Assembly (NCBI GenBank): GCA_031550725.1
Contig: JAVBOH010000017.1
Coordinates: forward strand, 62,001 to 126,000
Length of the DNA: 64,000 nt
Direction of reading: 5' to 3'
Source: UBA946 sp031550725
Lineage (GTDB): Bacteria; Bacillota; Clostridia; Oscillospirales; Ruminococcaceae
Position numbers and translations under genes: made by a program. How positions within the stretch are numbered: position 1 is the stretch's first letter; every line of letters starts with the position of its first letter. The notes below the pieces were generated by a model that worked only from the letters and a program-made list of their open reading frames with translations, was not told the origin of the DNA and ran no database searches. This document shows, piece after piece, positions 16,881 to 24,790 of the stretch.

Positions 16881-17849
16881 ATGAAAAATGAGCTGATATC
16901 CGTGGTAGTGCCTTGCTATAACGAGCAGGAGGTATTACCGTTATTTTATGATGAAATTGTTCGTGTTACAGATGGCATGAAAAAAGAGCATTCGCACCTT
17001 GAATTTGAGTTTTTGTTTATCAATGACGGTTCAAAGGATAACACCTTAAAAATGTTACGTGAATATGCTCAAAAGGACAGCCGTGTGAGATATGTTTCAT
17101 TTTCACGTAATTTTGGCAAAGAGGCTGGAATGTATGCAGGACTTCACGAGTCAAAGGGTGATTATGTTGTTATCCTTGATGCTGATTTGCAGCACCCCCC
17201 AGCATTTATTCCGAAGATGTATGAGTATGTATCATCAGGTGAATATGACTGTGCATCGACAAGACGTGTTTCACGCAAGGGTGAACCTAAGCTGTTGTCA
17301 TTTTTTGCGAGAATGTTCTATAAAATTATAAATAAGATATCACAGACTAATATTGTTGACGGTGCGCAGGATTTTCGTTTCATGACACGTCAGATGGTTA
17401 ATTCTATCCTTGAAATGACTGAATATAACCGCTTTTCAAAGGGTATTTTCAGCTGGGTCGGATATGAAACGAAATATATAGAATATGAAAATGTTGAGCG
17501 TGCAGCAGGGAATACAACATGGAATTTTAGGAAGCTGTTTTTATACTCTCTTGAGGGTATTTTCGCTTTCACGACAGCTCCGCTATCAATTGCAATTTTC
17601 CTTGGTATGCTTTTTTGCATTGCGGCGTTCATTTGGATTATCGTAATTATAGTTCAAAAGCTTGCGTTGGGAATTGAGCTTAGAGGGTATGCCTCCACAA
17701 TGTGTGTCATACTTTTTAGCGGTGGGTTACAGCTTTTCTGTACTGGTATTTTAGGACAGTATATTTCAAAAATGTATCTAGAAACTAAAAAACGACCTAT
17801 TTATATTATTAAGGAAACAGAAGAAATTTATAATAAGAAAGAGGATTGA
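16881..17849 (+). CDS. Family 2 glycosyltransferase, polyprenyl-phosphate glycosyltransferase type
   Basis: A 322-residue membrane-bound GT2 enzyme. The catalytic domain shows ISVVVPCYNEQEVLP, EFLFINDGSKDNT, YVSFSRNFGKEAGMYAGL and the metal-binding VILDADLQHPP; two C-terminal membrane helices (about 232-258 and 265-290) follow. This is the DPM1/GtrB/YkoT architecture, which transfers a sugar from a nucleotide sugar to undecaprenyl phosphate for wall or surface glycan modification. Which sugar is not readable. It is followed after two bases by an inorganic pyrophosphatase gene, an unusual pairing, under one consensus promoter. Confidence 0.92.
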   Translation: MKNELISVVVPCYNEQEVLPLFYDEIVRVTDGMKKEHSHLEFEFLFINDGSKDNTLKMLREYAQKDSRVRYVSFSRNFGKEAGMYAGLHESKGDYVVILDADLQHPPAFIPKMYEYVSSGEYDCASTRRVSRKGEPKLLSFFARMFYKIINKISQTNIVDGAQDFRFMTRQMVNSILEMTEYNRFSKGIFSWVGYETKYIEYENVERAAGNTTWNFRKLFLYSLEGIFAFTTAPLSIAIFLGMLFCIAAFIWIIVIIVQKLALGIELRGYASTMCVILFSGGLQLFCTGILGQYISKMYLETKKRPIYIIKETEEIYNKKED

Positions 17850-17851
17850 GT

Positions 17852-18406
17852 ATGAATATTTGGCATGATATTTCACCTGACCGTATTACAAAGGAAAGCT
17901 TTTATGCCTGCATTGAGATTGAAAAGGGCAGTAAGATGAAGTATGAGCTTGATAAAAAGACAGGTATGCTTATGCTTGACAGAGTTTTGTATACCTCCAC
18001 TCATTATCCTGCTAACTATGGTTTTATTCCGAGGACTTATGCTGAGGATGGCGACCCTTTGGATGTTCTTGTGCTGTGTTCTGAATCAATTTCATCCATG
18101 GCTTTGGTAAAATGTTATCCGATTGGTGTTATATCCATGCTTGATAATAACGCTCGTGATGATAAAATTATTGTCATCCCTTTTAATGATCCGACATATA
18201 ATTCTTATACTGACATCAACGAACTTCCAAAGCATATTTTTGATGAAATGTCGCACTTCTTTTCTGTATATAAAAATCTTGAATGCAAGGAAACTATCAT
18301 TGATGAGGTGCAGAATAAGGATGTTGCGATTGATATAATTGAAAGCTGCATTGACAGGTATATTGATAATTTCTGCAAGGGTAAATGCAGTTCAGATATT
18401 ACATAA
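17852..18406 (+). CDS. ppa: Inorganic pyrophosphatase, family I
   Basis: A 184-residue soluble enzyme that hydrolyses pyrophosphate to two phosphates, pulling biosynthetic reactions forward. Signature motifs: IEIEKGSKMKYELDKKTG, YPANYGFIPRT and the metal-binding DGDPLDVLVL. The start at 17852 follows an AGAAAGAGG site by seven bases and lies two bases after the glycosyltransferase stop codon. Length fits bacterial family I enzymes. Many Clostridia use a family II enzyme or a membrane pump instead. Confidence 0.93.
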   Translation: MNIWHDISPDRITKESFYACIEIEKGSKMKYELDKKTGMLMLDRVLYTSTHYPANYGFIPRTYAEDGDPLDVLVLCSESISSMALVKCYPIGVISMLDNNARDDKIIVIPFNDPTYNSYTDINELPKHIFDEMSHFFSVYKNLECKETIIDEVQNKDVAIDIIESCIDRYIDNFCKGKCSSDIT

Positions 18407-18413
18407 AAAAATC

Positions 18414-18456
18414 AGCAGATACATTAGCTTTTCACCTAATGTATCTGCTTTATTTT
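18414..18456. terminator. Bidirectional terminator between ppa and sigG
   Basis: A perfect 13-bp stem (18414-18426 with 18437-18449), followed on the plus strand by TTATTTTTTTA and preceded by an A-run serving the converging sigG transcript. Confidence 0.9.
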
Positions 18457-18457
18457 T

Positions 18458-19228
18458 TTATATTTTCCCTTTAATTTTATCTAATGTGAATTTTTCAAGG
18501 CGTGATACCTGTGCTTGTGAAATACCGATTTCATTTGCGACTTCAACTTGTGTCTTGCCTTGAAAAAATCTTAGATACAGGATGTTTTTTTCTCTTGGCT
18601 GGAGCATATTAATTGCTTCCTTTAATGAAATTTCATCAAGCCAGTTTGAATCATCGTTATTATCACCGACTTGATCCATGATATAAAGTGTGTCACCTGC
18701 ATCGGAATAAACAGGTTCATAAAGTGAAACAGGGTCAGTTATGCTTTCCAAAGCCATAACAACATCAGACTGCTTTGCTTCGATATAATCGGCAATTTGC
18801 TTTATTGTAGGCTCTTTTTGATTTTGCGTAGTCAAAAGTTCCTTAGCCTGTAAAGCACGATATGCTAAATCCCGCAAGGAACGGCTGACACGAATAGGGT
18901 TGTTGTCACGCATATATCTGCGCACCTCACCGGCAATCATCGGAACAGCATAGGTTGAAAAACGCACATCTAAATCAGTATTAAAATTGTCAATAGCTTT
19001 CATAAGTCCGATACAGCCGACCTGAAACAAATCATCGGCATTTTCACCCCTGCCGATAAACTTTTGTATTACGCTTAAAACAAGTCTTAAATTACCCTTA
19101 ATAAGCTTGTCCCTTGCACGTTTATCCCCCTGCTTATAGCTTTTAAGGAGAGAAATTTTCTCATCCTCTTTAAGAACCTTAAGTTTTGATGTATCCACAC
19201 CGCTGATATCAACCTTGTTATAATACAT
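18458..19228 (-). CDS. sigG: Forespore-specific sporulation sigma factor SigG
   Basis: A 256-residue sigma-70 factor that directs late forespore genes. The N-terminus NKVDISGVDTSKLKVL is the SigG signature; region 2 carries NGNLRLVLSVIQKF-like GNLRLVLSVIQKF and DDLFQVGCIGLMKAIDNF; region 3 starts RYMRDNNPIRVSRSLRDLAYRALQ; region 4 has RFFQGKTQVEVANEIGISQAQVSRLEK. I choose the ATG at 19228; an AGGAG site lies ten bases upstream, inside a strong hairpin (see separate entry). It is third in the conserved spoIIGA-sigE-sigG order, with 110 bases after sigE that may hold its own promoter. Confidence 0.96.
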   Translation of the reverse strand: MYYNKVDISGVDTSKLKVLKEDEKISLLKSYKQGDKRARDKLIKGNLRLVLSVIQKFIGRGENADDLFQVGCIGLMKAIDNFNTDLDVRFSTYAVPMIAGEVRRYMRDNNPIRVSRSLRDLAYRALQAKELLTTQNQKEPTIKQIADYIEAKQSDVVMALESITDPVSLYEPVYSDAGDTLYIMDQVGDNNDDSNWLDEISLKEAINMLQPREKNILYLRFFQGKTQVEVANEIGISQAQVSRLEKFTLDKIKGKI

Positions 19229-19236
19229 ATAATAAA

Positions 19237-19278
19237 AGCTCCTGACATAATTGTTCATTACAATTATTGTCAGAAGCT
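19237..19278 (-). promoter_or_regulatory. sigG leader hairpin enclosing the ribosome-binding site
   Basis: In the minus-strand transcript, 19278-19260 pairs with 19254-19237 over 18 base pairs (one bulged base, one G-U pair) with a 5-base loop. The AGGAG of sigG (complement of 19239-19243) lies wholly in the 3' arm, so the folded leader should hide it. The stem is followed by UUUU, so weak termination is also possible. Confidence 0.8.
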
Positions 19279-19338
19279 CCATTTTTTATACAGCATTACA
19301 GGAGTTAATAAATACCAGTGTATAATAACAGATGTATT

Positions 19339-20049
19339 CTACGATATGTTTTTTTCCAATTCCCTGCGTAATTTTTTTATGATGCGTTTTTCAAGACGGG
19401 AAATATATGACTGTGAAATACCGATAATATCGGCAACTTCCTTTTGTGTTTTTTCCTTGCCGTCAATAAGCCCGAAACGCATTTTCATAATAACGCTTTC
19501 ACGGTCAGGAAGCTTGTTAACAGCCTCAAGCAAAACATTGCGTTCAGCCTCATTTTCAATATTGCAGTTAACAACATCCTCATCAGTTCCTAATATATCG
19601 GATAGCAAAAGCTCATTGCCATCCCAGTCAATATTAAGTGGCTCATCAATAGAAAGCTCATTTTTATATTGTGATGATTTACGCAAAAACATGAGTATCT
19701 CATTTTCAATACACCTTGATGCATATGTAGCAAGCTTGATATTACGTTCGGGACTGAATGTATTAACAGCCTTGATAAGTCCGATTGTACCAATAGAAAC
19801 CAAGTCCTCAATGCCAACTCCTGTTGACTCGAACTTCTTTGCGATATAAACAACAAGACGCAGATTATGGGTGATAAGAAGCTGACGTGCCTCCATCTCG
19901 TTTGTTTTAAGCATATCAAAAACTTCTGCCTCACGGTCTTTTGAGAGCGGTGCAGGCAGTGTATCAGAGCCATTCACATAGAATATATTTTGCTTTTTTT
20001 GTATAAATAGAGCTTTTATCCATAATTTTATTTTTTGTATAATCTTCAC
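19339..20049 (-). CDS. sigE: Mother-cell sporulation sigma factor, pro-SigE
   Basis: A 236-residue sigma factor controlling early mother-cell genes. The first ~24 residues are an amphipathic, basic pro-sequence (KIIQKIKLWIKALFIQKKQ) ending in NIFYVNGS, where SpoIIGA would cut in or near FY. Then come LPAPLSKD, NLRLVVYIAKKFESTGVGIEDLVSIGTIGLIKAVNTF, KLATYASRCIENEILMFLR, DEPLNIDWDGNELLLSDILGTD and the region 4 helix-turn-helix KTQKEVADIIGISQSYISRLEKRIIKKLR. These blocks closely match SigE of Bacillus and Clostridia. It follows spoIIGA by 34 bases. Confidence 0.97.
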   Translation of the reverse strand: MKIIQKIKLWIKALFIQKKQNIFYVNGSDTLPAPLSKDREAEVFDMLKTNEMEARQLLITHNLRLVVYIAKKFESTGVGIEDLVSIGTIGLIKAVNTFSPERNIKLATYASRCIENEILMFLRKSSQYKNELSIDEPLNIDWDGNELLLSDILGTDEDVVNCNIENEAERNVLLEAVNKLPDRESVIMKMRFGLIDGKEKTQKEVADIIGISQSYISRLEKRIIKKLRRELEKNIS

Positions 20050-20083
20050 TTTTTTATTACCAGCCTTTCAATTTATTACACAT

Positions 20084-20938
20084 TTACGCCATTAAAATTT
20101 TCGGATTAAAAATCGCATAATCCATATCTTTATCAACAATGCCGATATAAGCGGCAGTATATTTGATACTTTTGGTTTCGTTGTTTTTTATGTAGATACT
20201 GCTTGGCAGAAACGATGGAAGTAAGCCATTTGAATTAATAGTGGAAAACGGTATAAGCCGCCACCCCTTGTATAAAACATCATTTTCCGGAGCAGACAAA
20301 AAATTCATTATGCTGTCAAGCTCGGTTTCATCAATTAGCGGCAGTAAGCTTTTTTTACTGCAAACTATAATCGGTTTGCCGCTGAATGAGTCAGTAAGAT
20401 TATTGCAAGTATCGGAAATTGCTTTAAATTCAATGGTCTTGTCATTGTTCGTAACCGTTATAACATAGTCACCATCAAAATCATTTTTGTTGTCAAGGAA
20501 ATACCTGAAAACCGATATGATAAGATAAGAAACAACCGTCGAAATAACAAGCATAGTAAGTGAAATATCGATATAAAGCATGGTGTTGTTCCAATAGACT
20601 GTGCCACTTTTAAAAAGTATTGTCAAGCCATATTCAATCCCTGCAAATATAAAGCATATAAAAAGAAAAACCAGACTTTTCCTGTAATAGTCCTTAAAGC
20701 TTTTGCACTTAAAGGCAAGAAAAACTATCAGTGCTGCTGAGGACATCCGCACAAGCAGTAAAATCAGGTTATCCATTTCAGGCAGGAGTATAATAAGTGA
20801 AAACAAGCTGCCTATAACCGCACTCAAAATGCATCTGCCATTTTTTAGCGGTGAATGTGAAACCCTTGCAGTTGCTTTCAGCAGAAAGAAATTCACGTAT
20901 ATATTTGTAATAATCAAAATATCTATGTATATGTACAC
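20084..20938 (-). CDS. spoIIGA: SpoIIGA, sigma-E processing peptidase
   Basis: A 284-residue membrane aspartic protease that matures pro-SigE after the forespore signal. Five N-terminal membrane helices (about 1-150) are followed by a soluble protease domain of about 130 residues. The catalytic motif appears as AISDTCNNLTDSFSGKPII around residue 170: the Asp is present, but the usual Gly of DTG/DSG is Cys. I choose a GTG start at 20938 after an AAAGGA site because VYIYIDILIITN aligns with the normal N-terminus; the open frame reaches further upstream to a TTG at 20983. Immediately upstream of sigE, as in other spore formers. Confidence 0.9.
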   Translation of the reverse strand: MYIYIDILIITNIYVNFFLLKATARVSHSPLKNGRCILSAVIGSLFSLIILLPEMDNLILLLVRMSSAALIVFLAFKCKSFKDYYRKSLVFLFICFIFAGIEYGLTILFKSGTVYWNNTMLYIDISLTMLVISTVVSYLIISVFRYFLDNKNDFDGDYVITVTNNDKTIEFKAISDTCNNLTDSFSGKPIIVCSKKSLLPLIDETELDSIMNFLSAPENDVLYKGWRLIPFSTINSNGLLPSFLPSSIYIKNNETKSIKYTAAYIGIVDKDMDYAIFNPKILMA

Positions 20939-20998
20939 ACTAAAACCATCCTTTGCAATTGGTATAATAATATTATAAGACAAGGGTTTTTAAAAAAC

Positions 20999-21005
20999 TG
21001 TCGAT
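20999..21005 (+). promoter_or_regulatory. Possible Spo0A box upstream of spoIIGA
   Basis: TGTCGAT, one mismatch from the TGTCGAA core, lies about 60 bases upstream of spoIIGA and close to a minus-strand TATAAT (complement of 20972-20977). The B. subtilis spoIIG promoter is Spo0A-activated, so the location is apt, but a 6/7 match is weak evidence. Confidence 0.35.
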
Positions 21006-21036
21006 TATAGGACAAAGAATAAATTTTGTTTTAATG

Positions 21037-21067
21037 CAAAAAAAATCCCCCGAAATTAATCGGAGGA
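21037..21067 (-). terminator. Terminator of the DNA glycosylase gene
   Basis: TCCCCCGA (21046-21053) pairs with TCGGAGGA (21060-21067) with one mismatch; the minus-strand transcript then enters eight or nine Ts. Confidence 0.75.
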
Positions 21068-21091
21068 CAGGCATTATGAATATATTTATTT

Positions 21092-21898
21092 TTACTGTTC
21101 GCAGGTTCGTATGTAATGAAAAAGATACTGCTGTGCAATGCCTGCATAGTTTGCAGCAAACTTCGGAAAGCCATTAGGATAATATTTTTCCATAACACGC
21201 TTTATCCAAACGTCAATCGGAAAGCATTCAATACGATACATACCATAAAGCAACGCACATTCGGCAACCTTTGGACCAACACCCTTTATTGTGATAAGTG
21301 CTTTTCTTGCATCTTCAATCGGCATTTTGCTGATTACATCAAGGTTTAATGTACCGCTCGACAGCTTTTCAGCACAGTCAAGAATATATTTTGCACGAAA
21401 ACCACTTCTTAAGTATGACAAATCATCTTCACAAAGTCCTGCAAAATCATTATAGTTAGGAAAGCCGTCATAATGCTCACAAAGCCTGTTAATAATGCCT
21501 TTTATACGAGGTATATTGTTGTTTTGAGAAATGATAAACGAACATAAAGCCTCCCATTTATCCTGCCGCAAAAGCCTGATACCACCAGCATATGAGCAGG
21601 CTTTTGACAAGGTTTCATCCTCTGCAAAAACACCTTTAAGCATGGTATAATCGGTATCAAAATCGAAATACGGTACCCAGACATCATGAAAGGTCAATTC
21701 ATCGGTATCATGAAGAATGAAATAATCTTTTTCAGCGGAGATGGTAAGCGGTGTGTTCAGCATAAACCCATGATATGAGCATACACTAGAATTATTCTCA
21801 CGCTCCCAGCGAAAAGCCTGTCCGCAGTCAAGGGTTTCGTCAAGATTAAAGTCAGATGTTTTTAAAATAATGTCATTACCCTTTTTCATGTATTCCAT
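21092..21898 (-). CDS. ogg: 8-oxoguanine DNA glycosylase/lyase (OGG1 type)
   Basis: A 268-residue bifunctional repair enzyme that removes 8-oxoguanine and nicks the abasic site. An N-terminal OGG domain (FNLDETLDCGQAFRW) precedes the helix-hairpin-helix glycosylase domain with FIISQNNNIPRIKGIINRL, then LITIKGVGPKVAECALLYGM carrying the Schiff-base Lys (GVGPKVAEC) and the catalytic Asp in CFPIDVWIKRVM, matching Lys249 and Asp268 of human OGG1. The clostridial OGG branch lacks the eukaryotic N-terminal extension, as here. It may be co-transcribed with the tautomerase and phosphoesterase genes upstream. Confidence 0.92.
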   Translation of the reverse strand: MEYMKKGNDIILKTSDFNLDETLDCGQAFRWERENNSSVCSYHGFMLNTPLTISAEKDYFILHDTDELTFHDVWVPYFDFDTDYTMLKGVFAEDETLSKACSYAGGIRLLRQDKWEALCSFIISQNNNIPRIKGIINRLCEHYDGFPNYNDFAGLCEDDLSYLRSGFRAKYILDCAEKLSSGTLNLDVISKMPIEDARKALITIKGVGPKVAECALLYGMYRIECFPIDVWIKRVMEKYYPNGFPKFAANYAGIAQQYLFHYIRTCEQ

Positions 21899-21933
21899 TT
21901 CAACACCTCGTTTCTAAATGCACAAAAATTAAT

Positions 21934-21960
21934 GTAGGGGCGATTAATAATCGCCCCTAC
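21934..21960. repeat. Palindromic GTAGGGG repeat, single perfect unit
   Basis: A 27-base perfect palindrome with 12-bp arms (GTAGGGGCGATT) and a 3-base centre, between the glycosylase and tautomerase genes. Confidence 0.85.
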
Positions 21961-21987
21961 GACGATTTGTTCTTGTAAAATTTAATT

Positions 21988-22224
21988 TTAAAGCAGCGAT
22001 TTAGGGTCATAAGCAGGCTTTTTGAACAGCTTATCATCCTTTGCAGTGATTTCATCAGCGAAAACATCCTGCCATTCTTCAGCGGTATAATCCTCAACAG
22101 CGACGCTAACGTGTGACTCACCACAGCCCAAAGCTTCACACAATGCAGCTGCAAGCTTGTCAGCTGCGATTTGTTTTTGAACATCAGTTCTTCCCTTTAA
22201 CATTTTAACAGAAATATGCGGCAT
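21988..22224 (-). CDS. 4-oxalocrotonate tautomerase family protein
   Basis: A 78-residue tautomerase-fold subunit. The product starts MPHISVKMLKGRT, leaving the catalytic N-terminal Pro after Met removal, and contains the family pattern KQIAADKLAAALCEALGC and HVSVAVEDYTAEEW. Such proteins form hexamers and carry out keto-enol tautomerisation or unknown chemistry; the physiological substrate is not predictable. A GGAGG ribosome site lies nine bases before the ATG. It is longer than the 62-residue classic 4-OT because of a C-terminal tail KLFKKPAYDPKSLL, typical of clostridial forms. Confidence 0.85.
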   Translation of the reverse strand: MPHISVKMLKGRTDVQKQIAADKLAAALCEALGCGESHVSVAVEDYTAEEWQDVFADEITAKDDKLFKKPAYDPKSLL

Positions 22225-22276
22225 AAAAAACGACCTCCATAAATTTATATTTTTATATGTTTATTTAATCTTTTTT

Positions 22277-22978
22277 CTACTTGCCAAAGTGCTTTTTTTC
22301 ATTTGGCAAAGCACTTTCAATGACAGCAACATCATCAAACAAGCACTGATATTTAGGCGGTATAATCTTGTTTTTATGAGCCTTGCCAAAATACCACATC
22401 TTGAATGTGATATCATTCTTAATAGCATCAAAAAAAGTATGCATATAACTAATCTGATTAACCTCAAACCCCAAAAATTCCTTAACGCTTGCAGGTGGCT
22501 CATGTGTGATTATGTAGTCAGCAGCATTGCCATGCTCTTTTAACAGCAAAGCAGCAGCATGAATTTCTTCAGTTTCAGGCAATTCTGATTCATACCATGT
22601 ATTCGATTCACGGCGGATATCAATTTCCTTAGTCTGCCCTCCGCCGAATGCGAAAAAGCTATGACCTTGTAAGTCAAAAATATTACCTCTCACAAGGTGC
22701 ATAAGCTTGCCGGAAATAACATTTACCTTACCACCGCAGAAATCACTTTCAGGATATTCGCTCAAAGCGTCATAATTCTCATGACACCCTTCTACAAAAA
22801 GAGTATAAAATTTTTTGCGTCCAATCTTTTTAAGGATATGCTTTTCCTTTTTTGAATTATCCCATAAAAACCCGAAATCCCCACAAACAATGAGGATATC
22901 ATTCTTTTTAAGCTTTTTAATATTTTTATGCTTAAAGCGAGTTAAATCGCCGTGCATATCACCCGTTATACAAATCAA
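22277..22978 (-). CDS. Calcineurin-like metallophosphoesterase
   Basis: A 233-residue metal-dependent phosphoesterase. Metal-binding motifs in order: ITGDMHGDLTRF, IVCGDFGFLWD, VEGCHENYD, FFAFGGGQ and IITHEPPAS. The residue before the third-motif His is Cys where the classical motif is GNHE; from memory, relatives in this small family also deviate here. The enzyme could act on nucleotides, phosphoproteins or phospholipid head groups and cannot be resolved further. Translation is read from a TTG at 22978 behind AGAAAGG. A promoter at 23016-23044 precedes it, probably also serving the tautomerase and glycosylase genes. Confidence 0.85.
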   Translation of the reverse strand: MICITGDMHGDLTRFKHKNIKKLKKNDILIVCGDFGFLWDNSKKEKHILKKIGRKKFYTLFVEGCHENYDALSEYPESDFCGGKVNVISGKLMHLVRGNIFDLQGHSFFAFGGGQTKEIDIRRESNTWYESELPETEEIHAAALLLKEHGNAADYIITHEPPASVKEFLGFEVNQISYMHTFFDAIKNDITFKMWYFGKAHKNKIIPPKYQCLFDDVAVIESALPNEKKHFGK

Positions 22979-23015
22979 TTTATTACAGACCTTTCTTTTG
23001 CAATCATAAATACAT

Positions 23016-23044
23016 TATAACATATTTTTTTCATAACGTAAAGA
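23016..23044 (-). promoter_or_regulatory. Promoter of the metallophosphoesterase operon
   Basis: On the minus strand TTTACG (complement of 23039-23044), 17-base spacer, TATAAT (complement of 23016-23021). Confidence 0.6.
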
Positions 23045-23156
23045 GGGAAAAAACTCGAAAGATAAGATATATCTACAAAGCTACTAAATATTGTGATGAT
23101 ACTTTGTACATATCTACAAATGTAAATGACATTTACCGTAAAATTATAATTTACAC

Positions 23157-23185
23157 TTGAAAAATGTCGAAAGATATGTTATAGT
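23157..23185 (+). promoter_or_regulatory. Promoter of the NfeD-SPFH operon with a Spo0A-box match in its spacer
   Basis: TTGAAA (23157-23162), 17-base spacer, TATAGT (23180-23185). The spacer contains TGTCGAAA (23165-23172), a full match to the Spo0A core; a box in this position would be expected to repress. Confidence 0.6.
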
Positions 23186-23272
23186 GTAGATATAGTTTGA
23201 AAGAGAAATAAATATCTCTCAACCTTATAGCATATAAATATAATGATACATTGATAAATAAGGAGGATTGTA

Positions 23273-23695
23273 ATGGTTATAATATGGATAATTGTACTTA
23301 TAGCGGCATTGATTTTAGAAGCAGCGACAGCAGCACTCGTATCAATATGGTTTTGTGTTGCGGCAGTTCCAACGATAATTGCAGCGGTCTGCGGTGCTAA
23401 TTTAACGGTGCAGCTAATAATTTTCACAGTTGTGACAGTGGTATGTTTGATTTTCACACGTCCTGCAATAAAAAAACTTATGCCAAACAAGTTCACGCCA
23501 ACAAATTCCGAGCTTGATGTTGGTAAATCAGCGGTGGTTATTGAGGAAATTAATAATGCAATTGGAAAAGGCAGAGTTAAGTTAAATGGTGTTGACTGGG
23601 CAGCAGTTTCCATTGATAACTCTATAATCCCTGCTGATGCAGTTGTTATTGTTGAGGAAGTTCGTTCTGCAAAGCTTGCAGTAAAGAAAGCATAA
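23273..23695 (+). CDS. NfeD family membrane protein (short form)
   Basis: A 140-residue protein with two or three membrane helices (about 2-30, 32-60) and a C-terminal OB-fold domain (about 80-130, VGKSAVVIEEINNAIGKGRVKLNGVDWAAVS). This is the short NfeD type that almost always partners an SPFH/flotillin-like protein; the gene for one follows after 51 bases. The pair is thought to organise membrane microdomains and membrane-protein quality control. GGAGG ribosome site; SigA-like promoter upstream with a possible Spo0A site. Confidence 0.9.
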   Translation: MVIIWIIVLIAALILEAATAALVSIWFCVAAVPTIIAAVCGANLTVQLIIFTVVTVVCLIFTRPAIKKLMPNKFTPTNSELDVGKSAVVIEEINNAIGKGRVKLNGVDWAAVSIDNSIIPADAVVIVEEVRSAKLAVKKA

Positions 23696-23746
23696 TTTTA
23701 TTTGTATACATATAAGTTAAATAAAATGAGAAAGAGGTAAATTATT

Positions 23747-24688
23747 ATGACAGCAGTTATTGTTGGATTGGTTATTTTGGCAGTTATTATTCTTATTTCA
23801 GGAATTAAGTTTGTTCCACAAGCAACCGTTTATGTTATTGAGCGTTTCGGCACATTTAAAGCATCACTTCCGGCAGGACCTCATTATGTAGTGCCTTTTA
23901 TCGATAAAATCGCAAAAAAGGTTTCTGTTAAGGAGCAGGTTGCCGATTTTAAACCACAGCCAGTTATCACAAAAGATAACGTTACAATGCAGATTGATAC
24001 GGTTGTATTTTTTCAGGTTACAGAGGCAAAGCTTTATACCTATGGTGTTGAAAGACCGCTTTCTGCGATTGAAAATCTGACAGCAACAACCTTGCGTAAT
24101 ATTATTGGTGACCTTGAGCTTGATGCAACACTAACATCCCGTGATGTAATTAATACAAGAATTACAGCTATTCTTGATGAAGCTACTGACCGTTGGGGCA
24201 TTAAGGTTAATCGTGTTGAGCTTAAAAACATTCTGCCGCCTCGTGAAATTCAGGATGCGATGGAACGTCAGATGAAAGCAGAGCGTGAACGTCGTGAAAA
24301 GATTTTGCAGGCAGAGGGTGAAAAGAAATCACAGGTTTTGGTTGCAGAGGGTGAAAAGGAATCAAAGATTTTGCGTGCAGAGGCTGAAAAACAGGCTATG
24401 ATTCTTCATGCAGATGGCGTAAGACAGCAGAAAATCCTTGAGGCACAGGGTGAAGCTGAATCAATCGAGCTTGTACAGAAAGCACTTGCAGACAGTATAG
24501 TTAAGCTAAATGCTGCTGATGCAAAGGAATCTGTTATCGCAATCAAGAGCCTTGAAGCATTTGCAAAAGCTGCTGACGGCAAGGCAACAAAAATTATTAT
24601 CCCATCTGAAATTCAAGGTCTTGCAGGACTTGCTACTTCTATTAAGGAAATTGCAGCCGATTCATTTTCTGCTGATGTTAAGAAATAA
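23747..24688 (+). CDS. SPFH/Band 7 (stomatin-like) protein
   Basis: A 313-residue membrane scaffold protein. N-terminal membrane helix (about 2-20), then the PHB domain with FVPQATVYVIERFGTF, AGPHYVVPFIDKI and NLTATTLRNIIGDLELD, followed by a charged coiled coil (about 175-240, with MERQMKAERERREKILQAEG) and a C-terminal segment ending near TKIIIPSEIQGLAGL. This is the paraslipin/QmcA group that oligomerises on the inner face of the membrane. It forms an operon with the NfeD gene immediately upstream. Confidence 0.93.
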   Translation: MTAVIVGLVILAVIILISGIKFVPQATVYVIERFGTFKASLPAGPHYVVPFIDKIAKKVSVKEQVADFKPQPVITKDNVTMQIDTVVFFQVTEAKLYTYGVERPLSAIENLTATTLRNIIGDLELDATLTSRDVINTRITAILDEATDRWGIKVNRVELKNILPPREIQDAMERQMKAERERREKILQAEGEKKSQVLVAEGEKESKILRAEAEKQAMILHADGVRQQKILEAQGEAESIELVQKALADSIVKLNAADAKESVIAIKSLEAFAKAADGKATKIIIPSEIQGLAGLATSIKEIAADSFSADVKK

Positions 24689-24710
24689 AATATAAATTGT
24701 TAGGTTAATG

Positions 24711-24746
24711 TATGGGGCGATACCAAATCATTGGCATCGCCCCATA
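24711..24746. repeat. Palindromic repeat unit, ATGGGGCGAT type
   Basis: TATGGGGCGATACC pairs with GGCATCGCCCCATA (one mismatch). It is a diverged unit of the GTAGGG family between the SPFH and CPBP genes. Confidence 0.65.
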
Positions 24747-24790
24747 GCTATACCCATTTTACGAGAAATATTGAAAGGAGCATTAAAATC

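Noticed and set aside
22277..22978. Metallophosphoesterase inactivated by Cys in the GNHE motif
   Set aside because: All other metal-binding motifs are intact and, as far as I recall, relatives of this small family vary at that position.
23179..23613. A 144-residue minus-strand reading frame opposite the NfeD gene
   Set aside because: Low-complexity translation rich in Ile, Thr and Ala, no ribosome site, and complementary to a well-recognised gene.
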